From Hohaiivirga grylli (lineage in GTDB: Bacteria; Pseudomonadota; Alphaproteobacteria; Rhizobiales; Beijerinckiaceae), in the NCBI RefSeq assembly GCF_039655745.1, contig NZ_JBBYXI010000002.1, positions 753,446 to 817,445 of the forward strand: a stretch of 64,000 nt of DNA, given 5' to 3'. Numbering within the stretch: the stretch's first letter is position 1; each line of letters starts with the position of its first letter. Position numbers and translations under genes: made by a program. The notes below the pieces were generated by a model. The model was not told the DNA's origin. It saw only the letters and a list, made by a program, of their open reading frames with translations, and made no database searches. Below are positions 8,100 through 17,174 of the stretch, piece after piece.

Positions 8100-10664
8100 A
8101 TGGCAAACAAGATGCTTATAGATTCGTCCCACCCGGAAGAAACACGGGTTGTGGTCGTACGTGGTCAAAAAGTTGAAGAATTTGACTTTGAATCTGCCAG
8201 CCGTAAGCAATTACGCGGCAATATATATCTAGCCAAAGTCACACGCGTTGAGCCTTCCCTGCAGGCTGCCTTCGTTGAATATGGCGGAAACCGTCACGGC
8301 TTCCTCGCATTCAGCGAAATTCATCCTGACTATTATCAAATTCCGGTTGCAGACCGTCAGGCTCTGATTGAAGAAGACGCCCGCGCTAACCGCGAAGTTG
8401 AAAAAGAAGAAGAGCACAAGGCAAAAACCAAGAACGCCCGTGCCAAACAGGCTTCTTCTAATGAAACCGTCAGTGAAGATGCAGCATCAGCCGAGACTGA
8501 TTCTGATGATGAGCACGAAGAAGTTATTGAGCAGCTCGGTGGCGACGCACTTGAAGAAGTGCCGGACCGCCCACGTCACGCTCGCCGCCAGTATAAAATT
8601 CAGGAAGTTATCAAGCGTCGGCAGATTCTTCTGATTCAGGTCGTTAAGGAAGAGCGTGGCAACAAGGGTGCTGCCCTGACCACCTATCTGTCTCTTGCAG
8701 GCCGTTATTCGGTTCTGATGCCAAACACCGGTCGTGGTGGTGGTATCTCCCGCAAAATTACCAATGCACAGGATCGCAAGCGCCTGAAAGAAATCGCTCA
8801 TGAACTGGACGTTCCGGAAGGAATGGGCATTATTCTGCGTACCGCCGGTGCCTCCCGTACACGCGTTGAAATCAAGCGCGATTACGAATACCTCATGCGT
8901 ATGTGGGAAAGCGTCCGTGAACTAACCATGAGCTCAACGGCTCCTAGCCTTGTTTATGAAGAAGGTTCACTGGTTAAGCGCGCTATCCGCGACCTCTATA
9001 ATAAAGACATTGATGAAGTTCTTGTCTCCGGTGACGAAGGTTATCGTGAAGCCAAAGACTTCATGCGTATGCTGATGCCAAGCCATGCCAAGGCCGTCAA
9101 ACAGTATAAGGATCCACTCCCGCTGTTCGCACGCTACGGCATCGAAGCTCAGCTTGATGCAATGTTCTCAAACCACGTCACCCTCAAATCCGGTGGCTAT
9201 CTGGTTATCAATCCAACGGAAGCCCTTGTTTCAATTGACGTAAACTCCGGGCGTTCAACGCGCGAGCACAATATTGAAGACACGGCTCTGAGGACAAACC
9301 TTGAAGCTGCGGAAGAAATCGCCCGTCAGCTGCGTCTGCGCGATCTTGCCGGTCTGATTGTCATCGACTTCATCGATATGGAGGAGAAGCGCAACAACAA
9401 GGCCGTCGAAAAGAAGCTTAATGAATGTCTGAAAAATGATCGTGCCCGTATTCAGGTTGGCCGTATCTCACTGTTCGGTCTGCTTGAAATGTCGCGCCAG
9501 CGCATTCGGACAGGTGTTCTTGAAAGTTCTTCACTGCTTTGCCCACATTGCGCAGGAACAGGCTTTATCCGTGCAACACCTTCTGTTGCACTGAATATGC
9601 TGCGTTCTATCGAAGAAAACCTGATTAAGAGCTCCTCACACAATATTATTGTAAAAACACGCTCTGAAATCGCTTTCTATGTCTTGAACCATAAACGCAC
9701 TCATCTTGGTGAGCTTGAATCCCGCTTCGGTGTTGAGATTGAAATCAGCCTTGATGAAACCCAGTTTGGTTCAACCAACTTCACAATCGAACGTGGCAGT
9801 GTCGCAACCAACCCGGCTCCACGCCCAGCAATTTCCTCAAACTTCAAGGCTGAGGAAATTGTAGAGGACATCGAAGAAGAAGTTGAAATTGAGGTTGAAG
9901 CTGAAGAAGCAGAAACCGAGAACCATCACGACAACAATGGTGATGAAAACGGAGAAAACGGCCGCCGTCGTCGTAGAAGAAGAAGACGCAGTCGCGGCCG
10001 TAATGGCAATGGTTTTGGTGAACGCAGTGAACACCAGACTGAACATGCTTCTGATGAAACATCTGAGGGCGAAGCTATTGTTGAAGCCGGCTCCTCAGAA
10101 GAACAATCTGAGAATGGCTCCTCTGAACAGCGTGAAGGTCGCCCTCCCCGTCACCATCGTGGCAGACGAGGTCGTCGGGACTTTCGTCCCAGGCAACACT
10201 CCGACGCAGCAGGAGACACCTCAGAATCAGCAAACGGAACAGCAGCCTCTGAAGAAGTTGTTCCAGTTCGTGAAGCGCCTATTCAGGTAGAAACAGCAGC
10301 TGAAGAGCTGCCAAAGAAAACCCGCGGCAGAGCTCGCAAGTCTGCAAAGACTGAAGAAGTTGCGGTTTCTGAAGAAGTTGTTTCTGAAGAAAAGCCTAAG
10401 GCACGTACTCGTCGCAAAGCCAAAGAAGCTGACGCAGATACAGGCGCAGCTGAAAAGGCTCCGAAAAAGACAACACGCAGAACGGCAGCTTCTAAATCCG
10501 CCAAGTCTTCAGATTCTGAAGCTAATGGAAAAGTCGCTGAGGCCCCAGCTCCGGCAAAGGAAGAGCCAAAGGCCCAACGGGTTTATGCAGAACCAGTATC
10601 TATTGCACTGACAGAGCCAGACCCAAATCGTCCAAAGCGTGCGGGTTGGTGGTCTCGCAAATAA
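8100..10664 (+). CDS. rne: Ribonuclease E
   Basis: An 854-residue endoribonuclease that starts mRNA decay, processes rRNA and tRNA precursors and scaffolds the degradosome. The N-terminal half is the RNase E/G catalytic core with an S1 domain near residues 35-210, interrupted by a charged insertion (about 85-150, Lys/Glu/Asp rich). The DNase I-like region carries VSIDVNSG and VIDFIDMEE with the metal-binding aspartates, and the zinc link is CPHCAGTG. The C-terminal third is disordered, with an Arg-rich block of ten arginines, acidic stretches, and a terminal PKRAGWWSRK. A GWW end of this kind is the PNPase-binding site in Caulobacter RNase E. It diverges from amiC. Confidence 0.96.
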   Translation: MANKMLIDSSHPEETRVVVVRGQKVEEFDFESASRKQLRGNIYLAKVTRVEPSLQAAFVEYGGNRHGFLAFSEIHPDYYQIPVADRQALIEEDARANREVEKEEEHKAKTKNARAKQASSNETVSEDAASAETDSDDEHEEVIEQLGGDALEEVPDRPRHARRQYKIQEVIKRRQILLIQVVKEERGNKGAALTTYLSLAGRYSVLMPNTGRGGGISRKITNAQDRKRLKEIAHELDVPEGMGIILRTAGASRTRVEIKRDYEYLMRMWESVRELTMSSTAPSLVYEEGSLVKRAIRDLYNKDIDEVLVSGDEGYREAKDFMRMLMPSHAKAVKQYKDPLPLFARYGIEAQLDAMFSNHVTLKSGGYLVINPTEALVSIDVNSGRSTREHNIEDTALRTNLEAAEEIARQLRLRDLAGLIVIDFIDMEEKRNNKAVEKKLNECLKNDRARIQVGRISLFGLLEMSRQRIRTGVLESSSLLCPHCAGTGFIRATPSVALNMLRSIEENLIKSSSHNIIVKTRSEIAFYVLNHKRTHLGELESRFGVEIEISLDETQFGSTNFTIERGSVATNPAPRPAISSNFKAEEIVEDIEEEVEIEVEAEEAETENHHDNNGDENGENGRRRRRRRRRSRGRNGNGFGERSEHQTEHASDETSEGEAIVEAGSSEEQSENGSSEQREGRPPRHHRGRRGRRDFRPRQHSDAAGDTSESANGTAASEEVVPVREAPIQVETAAEELPKKTRGRARKSAKTEEVAVSEEVVSEEKPKARTRRKAKEADADTGAAEKAPKKTTRRTAASKSAKSSDSEANGKVAEAPAPAKEEPKAQRVYAEPVSIALTEPDPNRPKRAGWWSRK

Positions 10665-10705
10665 AAATGGGCAGGTAATCCTGCCCATCACAAACTGATC
10701 AATTA

Positions 10706-10738
10706 ATTGCCGCCTCTGTCAGGCGGCAATTTTTATTT
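10706..10738 (+). terminator. rne terminator
   Basis: A 10-bp stem pairs 10706-10715 with 10721-10730, followed by TTTTATTT. A second 9-bp hairpin without a T tract lies just upstream at 10667-10688. The terminator reaches into the stop end of the convergent aminotransferase gene and may serve both. Confidence 0.85.
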
Positions 10739-11914
10739 CAGCCAAGTACCAAGCCGACTGACAGCCTCACGGCAGTCTTTAGCTGAACCTGCAAAAGACA
10801 ACCGGATATGATGCTTGCCATCGAATGGATCGAAATCCAGACCCGGTGTAATCGCAACACCAGCCTCATTCAGAACCTTTCGACAAAAAGCCAATGAGTC
10901 ATCGGTTAAATGTGCAACATTGGCATAAATATAGAATGCCCCATTCACAGGATGCATATCGGAAATCCCAATCTTGGGGAGTTCTTCCAGAAGCATTGAG
11001 CGGTTGGCAGCATAGCCAAGCTTAATCTTCTCAAGATCATCTTTGGCATTAAAAGCTGCCATTGCAGCAACCTGAGAAAGATATGGCGCTGAAATATAGA
11101 GATTTTGAGCCAGTGTTTCGACAGCACGAACCAATTGTTTCGGCACAACGATCCAGCCAATACGCCAGCCTGTCATACAATAATATTTAGAGAACGAATT
11201 AATAACGACAGCATTTTCGTTGTATTTCAATGCTGTTTCAGGCTCAACACCATAAGTCAGGCCATGATAAATTTCATCTGAGATCAGCCAGACACCATTT
11301 TTCTTACAGAAGTCAGCGATATCAGACAGACCACTGCCATTGACCATCGTTCCAGATGGATTGGCCGGGCTCATAATTAACACACCCTGTAATGGTTTTT
11401 CAGCATGTGCTTTTTCAAGGGCCTCTGCCGTCAGCACCCAGCCATCTTCCCTATTCAGCTTAATAAAGACAGGCTCAATATCCAATGCTTCCAATATGGA
11501 ACGATAAGCAGGATAACCCGGGGCTGTAATGGCCACCCGGTCTCCCGGGTTAAACATGGCAAGAAAAGCCAAAACAAAACCGGCCGAAGAGCCCGTTGTT
11601 GTTACGATGCTTTCAGCTGTAACCGGTACAGCGTATTGCTCCGTATAATGCTTGGCAATGCGCTCCCGAAGCGGCGCAATACCGAGCGCTTCTGTATAAC
11701 CTATGCGCCCAAGATCAATAGCTGCTTTTGCAGCTTCACGTGCAGGTTTCGGAGCAGGAGCAGATGGCTGTCCAACCTCCATGTGAATGACGCTGTGACC
11801 TTTTCTTTCTCTGAGGGCCGCCGCCGCCAAAACGTCCATTGCCAAAAATGGGAGTACGCGTTCAATGCGTTTTGCTATTTCTGGCACAATCACTTTGGTT
11901 TCGGCTTGTTTCAT
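10733..11914 (-). CDS. PLP-dependent aminotransferase, class I fold
   Basis: A 393-residue aspartate-aminotransferase-like enzyme (fold type I). The PLP lysine is Lys243 in SFSKYYCMTGWRIGW. NPSG at 185-188 and SDEIYHGL (Asp213, Tyr216) are the expected cofactor contacts, and the C-terminal arginine region reads HHIRLSFAG. Substrate cannot be read from sequence; aspartate, aromatic or branched amino acids are all possible. It is convergent with rne and diverges from the dsbA-like gene, a position typical of this order. Confidence 0.93.
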   Translation of the reverse strand: MKQAETKVIVPEIAKRIERVLPFLAMDVLAAAALRERKGHSVIHMEVGQPSAPAPKPAREAAKAAIDLGRIGYTEALGIAPLRERIAKHYTEQYAVPVTAESIVTTTGSSAGFVLAFLAMFNPGDRVAITAPGYPAYRSILEALDIEPVFIKLNREDGWVLTAEALEKAHAEKPLQGVLIMSPANPSGTMVNGSGLSDIADFCKKNGVWLISDEIYHGLTYGVEPETALKYNENAVVINSFSKYYCMTGWRIGWIVVPKQLVRAVETLAQNLYISAPYLSQVAAMAAFNAKDDLEKIKLGYAANRSMLLEELPKIGISDMHPVNGAFYIYANVAHLTDDSLAFCRKVLNEAGVAITPGLDFDPFDGKHHIRLSFAGSAKDCREAVSRLGTWLK

Positions 11915-12201
11915 CTTAATACTCCGGCACTCTCATTTCTGCGAAAGAAAATATATTTACGGCATACAGCCTATTACATGACAAAGAAATGCCCTCAAAA
12001 GTAGACAAGAGAATATTTTTTGAGACATTCCCACTAGATTAGCCTTTTTCCCATATGCCTTTTACCAATAATTATCTGAAACTTGAGAGAATCATCTGAT
12101 ACACGATACAAGAAACCTGATTTGAAATTTCCGGCCTTATTGCCCCAATTTCAACGCAGTGATCAGGCAGCGTCCGCCGCAGGATGATTAAGGATTAAAG
12201 A

Positions 12202-12978
12202 ATGATACGCCCATTTAGCCGTCTCACCTGTGCTGCTGCACTGCTTGGCCTGACAGCCCTCACTCCCATAAGCTCCCTGCATGCGGCAAATTTCAATGAC
12301 AGCCAGCGTCAGGAAATTGGTGAGATTGTTCGGGATTATCTGATGAAGAACCCTGAAGTTCTGCAGGACGTCATCGCAGAGCTTGAGAAGAAGCAGCAGG
12401 AAGCCTCAACCAAGGCTCAAGCCTCTGCACTCAAGGAATCACACGACACCATCTACAATTCTGAACACGGTAGTGTTGTCGGCAATCCTTCTGGTGATGT
12501 CACTGTTGTTGAATTTTTCGATTACAACTGTGGGTATTGCAAGCGTGCCGTTGCCGATCTCGCGGAAATGATGAAAGCCGACCCAAAGCTTAAGGTTGTC
12601 CTGAAAGATCTGCCAGTCCTTGGTCAGGAATCAGTCGAAGCTGCACAGGTCGCTTTAGCTGTTAAGCAGCAACTGACAGGCGATAAGCTCTTCAAGTATC
12701 ACCTTGATCTGATGCATTCCAAAGGCCGGGTCGGAAAGCAGCAGGCCCTTGATCTTGCTCAGAATATGGGCGTTGACATGGCCCGCCTGCAAAAGGATAT
12801 GGCCTCCCCTGAAATCAAGGCAGCCTTGCAGGAAAACTTCACACTTGGCGATAAACTCGGCCTAACCGGAACACCGGCATTTATCATTGCGGATACGGTA
12901 ATTCCGGGCGCAGTTGGTCGGATGCCGCTTGAGCAGATGGTTTCTAATGCGCGTAAATGCGGAAAAGCGTCCTGCTAA
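12202..12978 (+). CDS. Periplasmic DsbA-family thiol:disulfide oxidoreductase (ScsC/Com1-like)
   Basis: A 258-residue secreted thioredoxin-fold protein. A signal peptide ends near HAA (about residue 29). Residues 31-75 form a helical N-terminal region (QRQEIGEIVRDYLMKNPEVL) like the oligomerisation segment of ScsC proteins. The active site is CGYC at 110-113 and the cis-proline loop is TGTP. Two extra cysteines lie at the very C-terminus (RKCGKASC). It probably makes or shuffles disulfides in envelope proteins. It is first in the dsbA-like, aroQ, accB, accC series, with about 105 nt to aroQ, so co-transcription is uncertain. Confidence 0.92.
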   Translation: MIRPFSRLTCAAALLGLTALTPISSLHAANFNDSQRQEIGEIVRDYLMKNPEVLQDVIAELEKKQQEASTKAQASALKESHDTIYNSEHGSVVGNPSGDVTVVEFFDYNCGYCKRAVADLAEMMKADPKLKVVLKDLPVLGQESVEAAQVALAVKQQLTGDKLFKYHLDLMHSKGRVGKQQALDLAQNMGVDMARLQKDMASPEIKAALQENFTLGDKLGLTGTPAFIIADTVIPGAVGRMPLEQMVSNARKCGKASC

Positions 12979-13083
12979 ACACTTAGAGACCGTCCACAGG
13001 GTACTTTTTTGCTTTTCCAAAGGCGATGTTTTGGCTATGACGGTCTGATGTGCTTTTGCGTGTGACGCAAATGACGGAGAGAG

Positions 13084-13551
13084 TTGCAACCTGCCATGAT
13101 ATGTATTCATGTTTTAAATGGCCCCAATCTGAACCTTCTCGGTTTTCGGGAACCACATATCTATGGAAAAACAACACTTGCCGATATTGAGCGTATGCTG
13201 AAAGAGAAAGCTCAGGCTGAGAAAGTCGATATTGTATTTCGCCAGACCAATCATGAAGGCGAATTGGTCGACTGGATACAGCAGGCTGGGCGTGACGGCG
13301 CCGGGATCATTCTGAATGCCGCAGCCTACGGGCATACCTCAATTGCATTAAAAGATGCGATTTCCGGCTCAAGTGCAAAAGTTATCGATGTTCACTTATC
13401 GAATGTCTATGCCCGGGAAGAGTTCCGGCACAAATCCATGATTGCCCCTGTATGCGTAGGTTCAATCTGTGGCTTTGGCGCAAACAGTTACCTTCTCGGC
13501 TTTGATGCCATTCTCGGTGTAATGCGCGCAAATTCTGCGCCTCAACCATAA
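13084..13551 (+). CDS. aroQ: 3-dehydroquinate dehydratase, type II
   Basis: Catalyses the third step of the shikimate pathway, 3-dehydroquinate to 3-dehydroshikimate, as a dodecamer in the cytoplasm. Type II hallmarks are LNGPNLNLLG near the start, RQTNHEGELV, NAAAYGHTSIA with the catalytic histidine region, and VHLSNVYAREEFRH. The start is uncertain: TTG at 13084 has GGAG four nt upstream and gives 155 residues, while ATG at 13096 gives 151. The family is usually 143-160 residues, so length does not decide. It lies 24 nt before accB and is probably co-transcribed with it. Confidence 0.95.
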   Translation: MQPAMICIHVLNGPNLNLLGFREPHIYGKTTLADIERMLKEKAQAEKVDIVFRQTNHEGELVDWIQQAGRDGAGIILNAAAYGHTSIALKDAISGSSAKVIDVHLSNVYAREEFRHKSMIAPVCVGSICGFGANSYLLGFDAILGVMRANSAPQP

Positions 13552-13575
13552 TCCCTCAGAAAAGAGGTTCATCCT

Positions 13576-14055
13576 ATGACAAAGAATAATCCAATTGACC
13601 CGGAATTTCTTCGTGAGATCGCCAATCTGATCGGCGAAACCAATCTCAGCGAAATCGAAGTTTCCAAGGGCGACCTTCATATTCGTGTTGCACGTACACT
13701 GGTTGCTGCAGTTCCTCAGACACTTGGCGCACCTATCGGTCTGCCAATGGCTCCTGAAACACCCGGTGTTGCTCATGGTGCTCCGGCTGCCGCTGACAAG
13801 GCTGCAAAGCCTGCCAATCATCCTGGTGCAGTTAACTCACCTATGGTTGGTACGGCCTATCGCCGTCCTTCTCCAGATTCCAGCCCATTCATTGAAGTTG
13901 GTGCACGCGTTGCCGAAGGCGACAAAATCCTGCTGGTTGAAGCCATGAAGACATTCAATGAAATTTTGGCCCCTCGTTCTGGTACCGTAACAGCCATTTT
14001 TGTTGAAGACGGTCAGCCTGTAGAATTTGGCGAACCACTTTTGACGATCGAGTAA
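13576..14055 (+). CDS. accB: Biotin carboxyl carrier protein of acetyl-CoA carboxylase
   Basis: A 159-residue carrier that shuttles carboxybiotin between AccC and AccA/AccD in the first committed step of fatty-acid synthesis. The C-terminal biotinyl domain holds the biotin lysine Lys125 in EAMKTFNEI. The central part is an Ala/Pro-rich linker (about 45-85) and the N-terminus is a short helical domain. AAAGAGG lies upstream of the ATG. It is followed after 16 nt by accC; accA and accD are not in the window. Confidence 0.97.
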   Translation: MTKNNPIDPEFLREIANLIGETNLSEIEVSKGDLHIRVARTLVAAVPQTLGAPIGLPMAPETPGVAHGAPAAADKAAKPANHPGAVNSPMVGTAYRRPSPDSSPFIEVGARVAEGDKILLVEAMKTFNEILAPRSGTVTAIFVEDGQPVEFGEPLLTIE

Positions 14056-14071
14056 CAGAACGGACGAGCCG

Positions 14072-15427
14072 ATGTTCGACAAGATCCTGATTGCCAACCG
14101 GGGTGAAATTGCCCTGCGTATCCTTCGTGCCTGTAAGGAGCTTGGCGTTGCAACTGTTGCAGTTCACTCCACAGCAGATGCGGACGCCATGCACGTTCGC
14201 CTTGCTGACGAGAGTGTTTGTATTGGCCCACCGCCCTCCCGTGACAGTTATCTGAATATCCCTGCCCTGATCGCAGCCTGCGAAATCAGTGGTGCGGATG
14301 CCATCCATCCTGGCTACGGCTTCCTGTCAGAAAGCGCCCGTTTTGCTGAAGTTCTGGCAGACCATAAGATTACCTTCATTGGTCCAAAAGCTGAACACAT
14401 CCACACCATGGGTGACAAGATTGAAGCAAAGCGCACAGCCAAGCGTCTTGGTATTCCTTGTGTTCCCGGCTCTGATGGTGCCGTACATGATGAAGCAGAA
14501 GCAAAGCGCATCGCAGCCGAAATCGGCTACCCCGTTCTGATCAAGGCATCAGCAGGTGGCGGTGGACGCGGTATGAAAGTGGCCCGCAGCGAAGAAGATA
14601 TCTCGCATGCATTGCTGACAGCGAAGACTGAAGCTAAAGCAGCTTTCAATGATGACGCGGTCTACATTGAGAAATATCTCGAAAAGCCACGTCACATCGA
14701 AGTTCAGATTATCGGTGACGGCAAAGGTAACGCCATTCACCTGGGTGAGCGTGACTGTTCCTTGCAGCGTCGTCACCAGAAGGTCTGGGAAGAAGCAACT
14801 TCTCCGGCCCTGAATGAATCCGAGCGTGCAAAGATCGGCGCGATTGTTGCCAAGGCCATGCAGGAGCTCAAATACGCTGGCGTTGGAACGATTGAATTCC
14901 TTTATGAAAACGGCGAGTTCTATTTCATTGAAATGAACACACGTATTCAGGTAGAACACCCTGTAACGGAAATGATTACAGGCCTTGATCTGATCAATGA
15001 ACAGATTCGTGTCGCCGCTGGTGCACCGCTTTCAATCCGTCAGGATGAAGTCCGCTTTGAAGGCCACGCTATTGAGTGCCGTATCAATGCTGAGCATCCG
15101 GTTACCTTCCGTCCGTCTCCGGGCAAGATCAGCTACTACTACCCACCGGGTGGTCTTGGCGTTCGTGTCGATTCCGCAGTCTATCAGGGCTATACAATTC
15201 CGCCTCACTACGACTCACTGGTCGGTAAGCTGATTGTTCACGGCAGAACCCGTAACGAATGTCTGATGCGCCTGCGCCGGACTTTGGACGAGTTTGTCAT
15301 CGACGGTATTGAGACAACATTGCCTCTGTTCCGCATTCTGGTCCGGAACCCGGATGTACAGAATGGTGCTTATGATATTCACTGGCTTGAGAACTTCCTC
15401 AAGACCGGCGGTCTGGAAAAGCAGTAA
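14072..15427 (+). CDS. accC: Biotin carboxylase subunit of acetyl-CoA carboxylase
   Basis: A 451-residue ATP-grasp enzyme that carboxylates biotin on AccB with ATP and bicarbonate. The N-terminal fold starts MFDKILIANRGEIALRILRA. The glycine-rich ATP loop is KASAGGGGRGMK, and the metal/bicarbonate region is FIEMNTRIQVEHPVTEM. Length is the normal AccC length, with no biotinyl domain, which distinguishes it from pccA in the same window. It ends in a strong bidirectional terminator. Confidence 0.97.
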   Translation: MFDKILIANRGEIALRILRACKELGVATVAVHSTADADAMHVRLADESVCIGPPPSRDSYLNIPALIAACEISGADAIHPGYGFLSESARFAEVLADHKITFIGPKAEHIHTMGDKIEAKRTAKRLGIPCVPGSDGAVHDEAEAKRIAAEIGYPVLIKASAGGGGRGMKVARSEEDISHALLTAKTEAKAAFNDDAVYIEKYLEKPRHIEVQIIGDGKGNAIHLGERDCSLQRRHQKVWEEATSPALNESERAKIGAIVAKAMQELKYAGVGTIEFLYENGEFYFIEMNTRIQVEHPVTEMITGLDLINEQIRVAAGAPLSIRQDEVRFEGHAIECRINAEHPVTFRPSPGKISYYYPPGGLGVRVDSAVYQGYTIPPHYDSLVGKLIVHGRTRNECLMRLRRTLDEFVIDGIETTLPLFRILVRNPDVQNGAYDIHWLENFLKTGGLEKQ

Positions 15428-15430
15428 AAT

Positions 15431-15458
15431 AAAAAGGGCACCATCTGGTGCCCTTTTT
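15431..15458. terminator. Bidirectional terminator, accC / siderophore operon
   Basis: A 12-bp stem pairs 15431-15442 with 15447-15458 around ATCT. A5 on the left arm and T5 on the right give a U tract on either strand. It lies 3 nt past accC and 2 nt from the end of the convergent binding-protein gene. Confidence 0.93.
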
Positions 15459-15460
15459 AT

Positions 15461-16402
15461 TTATTCAACGGCCTTTTTGACTTCTGCAACCATCATTTTC
15501 AAAGATTGCAATCCACCGCTGGAAAGATACCATGTTCCCGGATCAAGGGCGATAATCTTGCCATTCTTCGCAGCATTCGTTCCATTTACCAGCTCGTTAT
15601 TCAGAATACGCAATCCATCTGTCTTGCCACTGACAGCAACAGAGCGGTCGACAACAAAAATAATGTCCGGATTTTTCTCAGCAATATATTCGTAGTTCAC
15701 GACCTGACCGTGCAGGCTTGTTGTGATATTCGGATCAGCCTGTTTGAGGCCCAGAACGTCATAGATAATTCCAAAGCGTGAGCCTGAACCATAAACGCTG
15801 ATCTTCCCGTCATTCGTCAGGAGAACCAAGGCAGCCATATTCTTAGCTGTCGCAAGATCATGAACGACTTTTATCTCGCTTGAGATGCCTTGTAGAGCCG
15901 TCTCTACGGCTGCCTCTGCCTTAAAAATCTTACCCAGATTACGATTATTCTGCGTAACACCCGGCATATAATCTGTTGGATAGCTATCAACAAACCAGAC
16001 AGGAGCAATGGAAGACAGATCCTTATAGAAATCCTGCTGACGGCCTGAAATGATGATCAGATCAGGTTTGAAACCATAAATGGTCTCCAGATTGAAATCC
16101 TTCAACCCGCCAATATCGACATACTCATCGCCTTTATATTTACTCATGTAATCAGGCAGGCCCTGCTTGGGCAGCGCAAACTTCAAATCCTTCTGAACAG
16201 CCCCAGACGCTATAAGTTCATCAAGAGAGTTCAGCATCCCGTAATCCATGATGACAACACGTTTCGGGATATCTTTCAGGGTCACGGTGCCCAGTTTATG
16301 GGTGATTGTGACACTCTCCTGTGCGGCTGCCTGATAAATGCCCCCTGCCAATATGGCAAAGAGACAAAGGACTGTAGCTAAAAAGCCTTTTATCGTGCGC
16401 AT
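15461..16402 (-). CDS. Siderophore ABC transporter, periplasmic binding protein (FatB/CeuE type)
   Basis: A 313-residue type III periplasmic binding protein for an iron-siderophore. I chose ATG at 16402 because AGGGAT precedes it and a signal peptide ending in AAAQE follows; an upstream in-frame ATG at 16465 would overlap the ATPase gene. The mature part carries paired lobe motifs PKRVVIMDYGMLNSLDELIA and FKPDLIIISGRQQDF, typical of the FatB/CeuE/YclQ group that takes catecholate siderophores such as petrobactin. Ligand identity is inferred from resemblance only. It is last in a permease-permease-ATPase-binding protein operon. Confidence 0.88.
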   Translation of the reverse strand: MRTIKGFLATVLCLFAILAGGIYQAAAQESVTITHKLGTVTLKDIPKRVVIMDYGMLNSLDELIASGAVQKDLKFALPKQGLPDYMSKYKGDEYVDIGGLKDFNLETIYGFKPDLIIISGRQQDFYKDLSSIAPVWFVDSYPTDYMPGVTQNNRNLGKIFKAEAAVETALQGISSEIKVVHDLATAKNMAALVLLTNDGKISVYGSGSRFGIIYDVLGLKQADPNITTSLHGQVVNYEYIAEKNPDIIFVVDRSVAVSGKTDGLRILNNELVNGTNAAKNGKIIALDPGTWYLSSGGLQSLKMMVAEVKKAVE

Positions 16403-16415
16403 GAGTATCCCTATT

Positions 16416-17174
16416 CTATTCGTAGTAAACACAAAGCGGTTTGCCGTTATAATCTTCAACGACAATATCCATATCGTAGATATCTTTCAGAACATCCGGC
16501 TTAATGATCTCACTGACAGGTCCGGAATGTCTGAGTTTTCCATCTTTCAGGGCCACAATGAAATCAGCATAAAATGAAACAAAATTGATATCATGAATAA
16601 CCACGATAACCGTCTTGCCCTTCTCATGAACAAGTCGGCGCAGCAGTGACATAATCTGGGCCGAGCGGCGCATATCCAGATTATTCAGCGGCTCATCCAG
16701 TAAAATGTACTTGGTATTTTGAGCAATCGCCATTGCGATATAGGCCATCTGCTGCTGACCACCACTCAACTCATCAATGAAACGTCCCTTCAGGTCATGC
16801 AATCCCGTATATGACAATGCCTCATCAATGATCTCCTGATCAGCTTCATCAAGTTTGCCTTGCGAATGCGGAAAGCGGCCAAACCGAACAAGATCCTCAA
16901 CCGTGATTCTGAGGTTGAAATGCGTTGACTGCCCGAGGATCGCCAAATGCTTGGCAAGCTCGCGGGTATTCCATTGAGCGAGTGATACACCATCAATGCA
17001 GACCTCACCTTCATTCGCGGCAATCAGGCGGCTGACAAGTGAAAGGATCGTACTTTTTCCGGCACCATTACTGCCAATAAACGCCGTTATCTTCCCGGTT
17101 GGAAGCGCAATGGAGACATCCTCAACAACGGTCTTCTCTCCATAGCTCTTGGTTATATTGCGTATCTCAATCAT
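16416..17174 (-). CDS. Siderophore ABC transporter, ATPase
   Basis: A 252-residue FecE/FepC-type ATPase that powers siderophore import at the inner membrane. Walker A is GSNGAGKST, the signature is LSGGQQQMAYIAMA, Walker B is YILLDEP, and the switch histidine is in VIVVIHDINF. The start ATG overlaps the end of the upstream permease gene by 4 nt, so translation is coupled. The stop lies 13 nt before the binding-protein start. Confidence 0.94.
   Translation of the reverse strand: MIEIRNITKSYGEKTVVEDVSIALPTGKITAFIGSNGAGKSTILSLVSRLIAANEGEVCIDGVSLAQWNTRELAKHLAILGQSTHFNLRITVEDLVRFGRFPHSQGKLDEADQEIIDEALSYTGLHDLKGRFIDELSGGQQQMAYIAMAIAQNTKYILLDEPLNNLDMRRSAQIMSLLRRLVHEKGKTVIVVIHDINFVSFYADFIVALKDGKLRHSGPVSEIIKPDVLKDIYDMDIVVEDYNGKPLCVYYE

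Noticed and set aside
7781..8176. 131-residue plus-strand frame before and overlapping rne, and a 95-residue antisense frame at 7798-8085
   Set aside because: No recognisable domain, odd Met/Arg/Ser-rich composition, no convincing ribosome-binding site, and it would overlap rne in another frame. The GC-rich leader structure explains the open frames.
13021..13096. An extra small gene between the dsbA-like gene and aroQ
   Set aside because: The spacer is only about 105 nt and holds no start with a ribosome-binding site other than that of aroQ.
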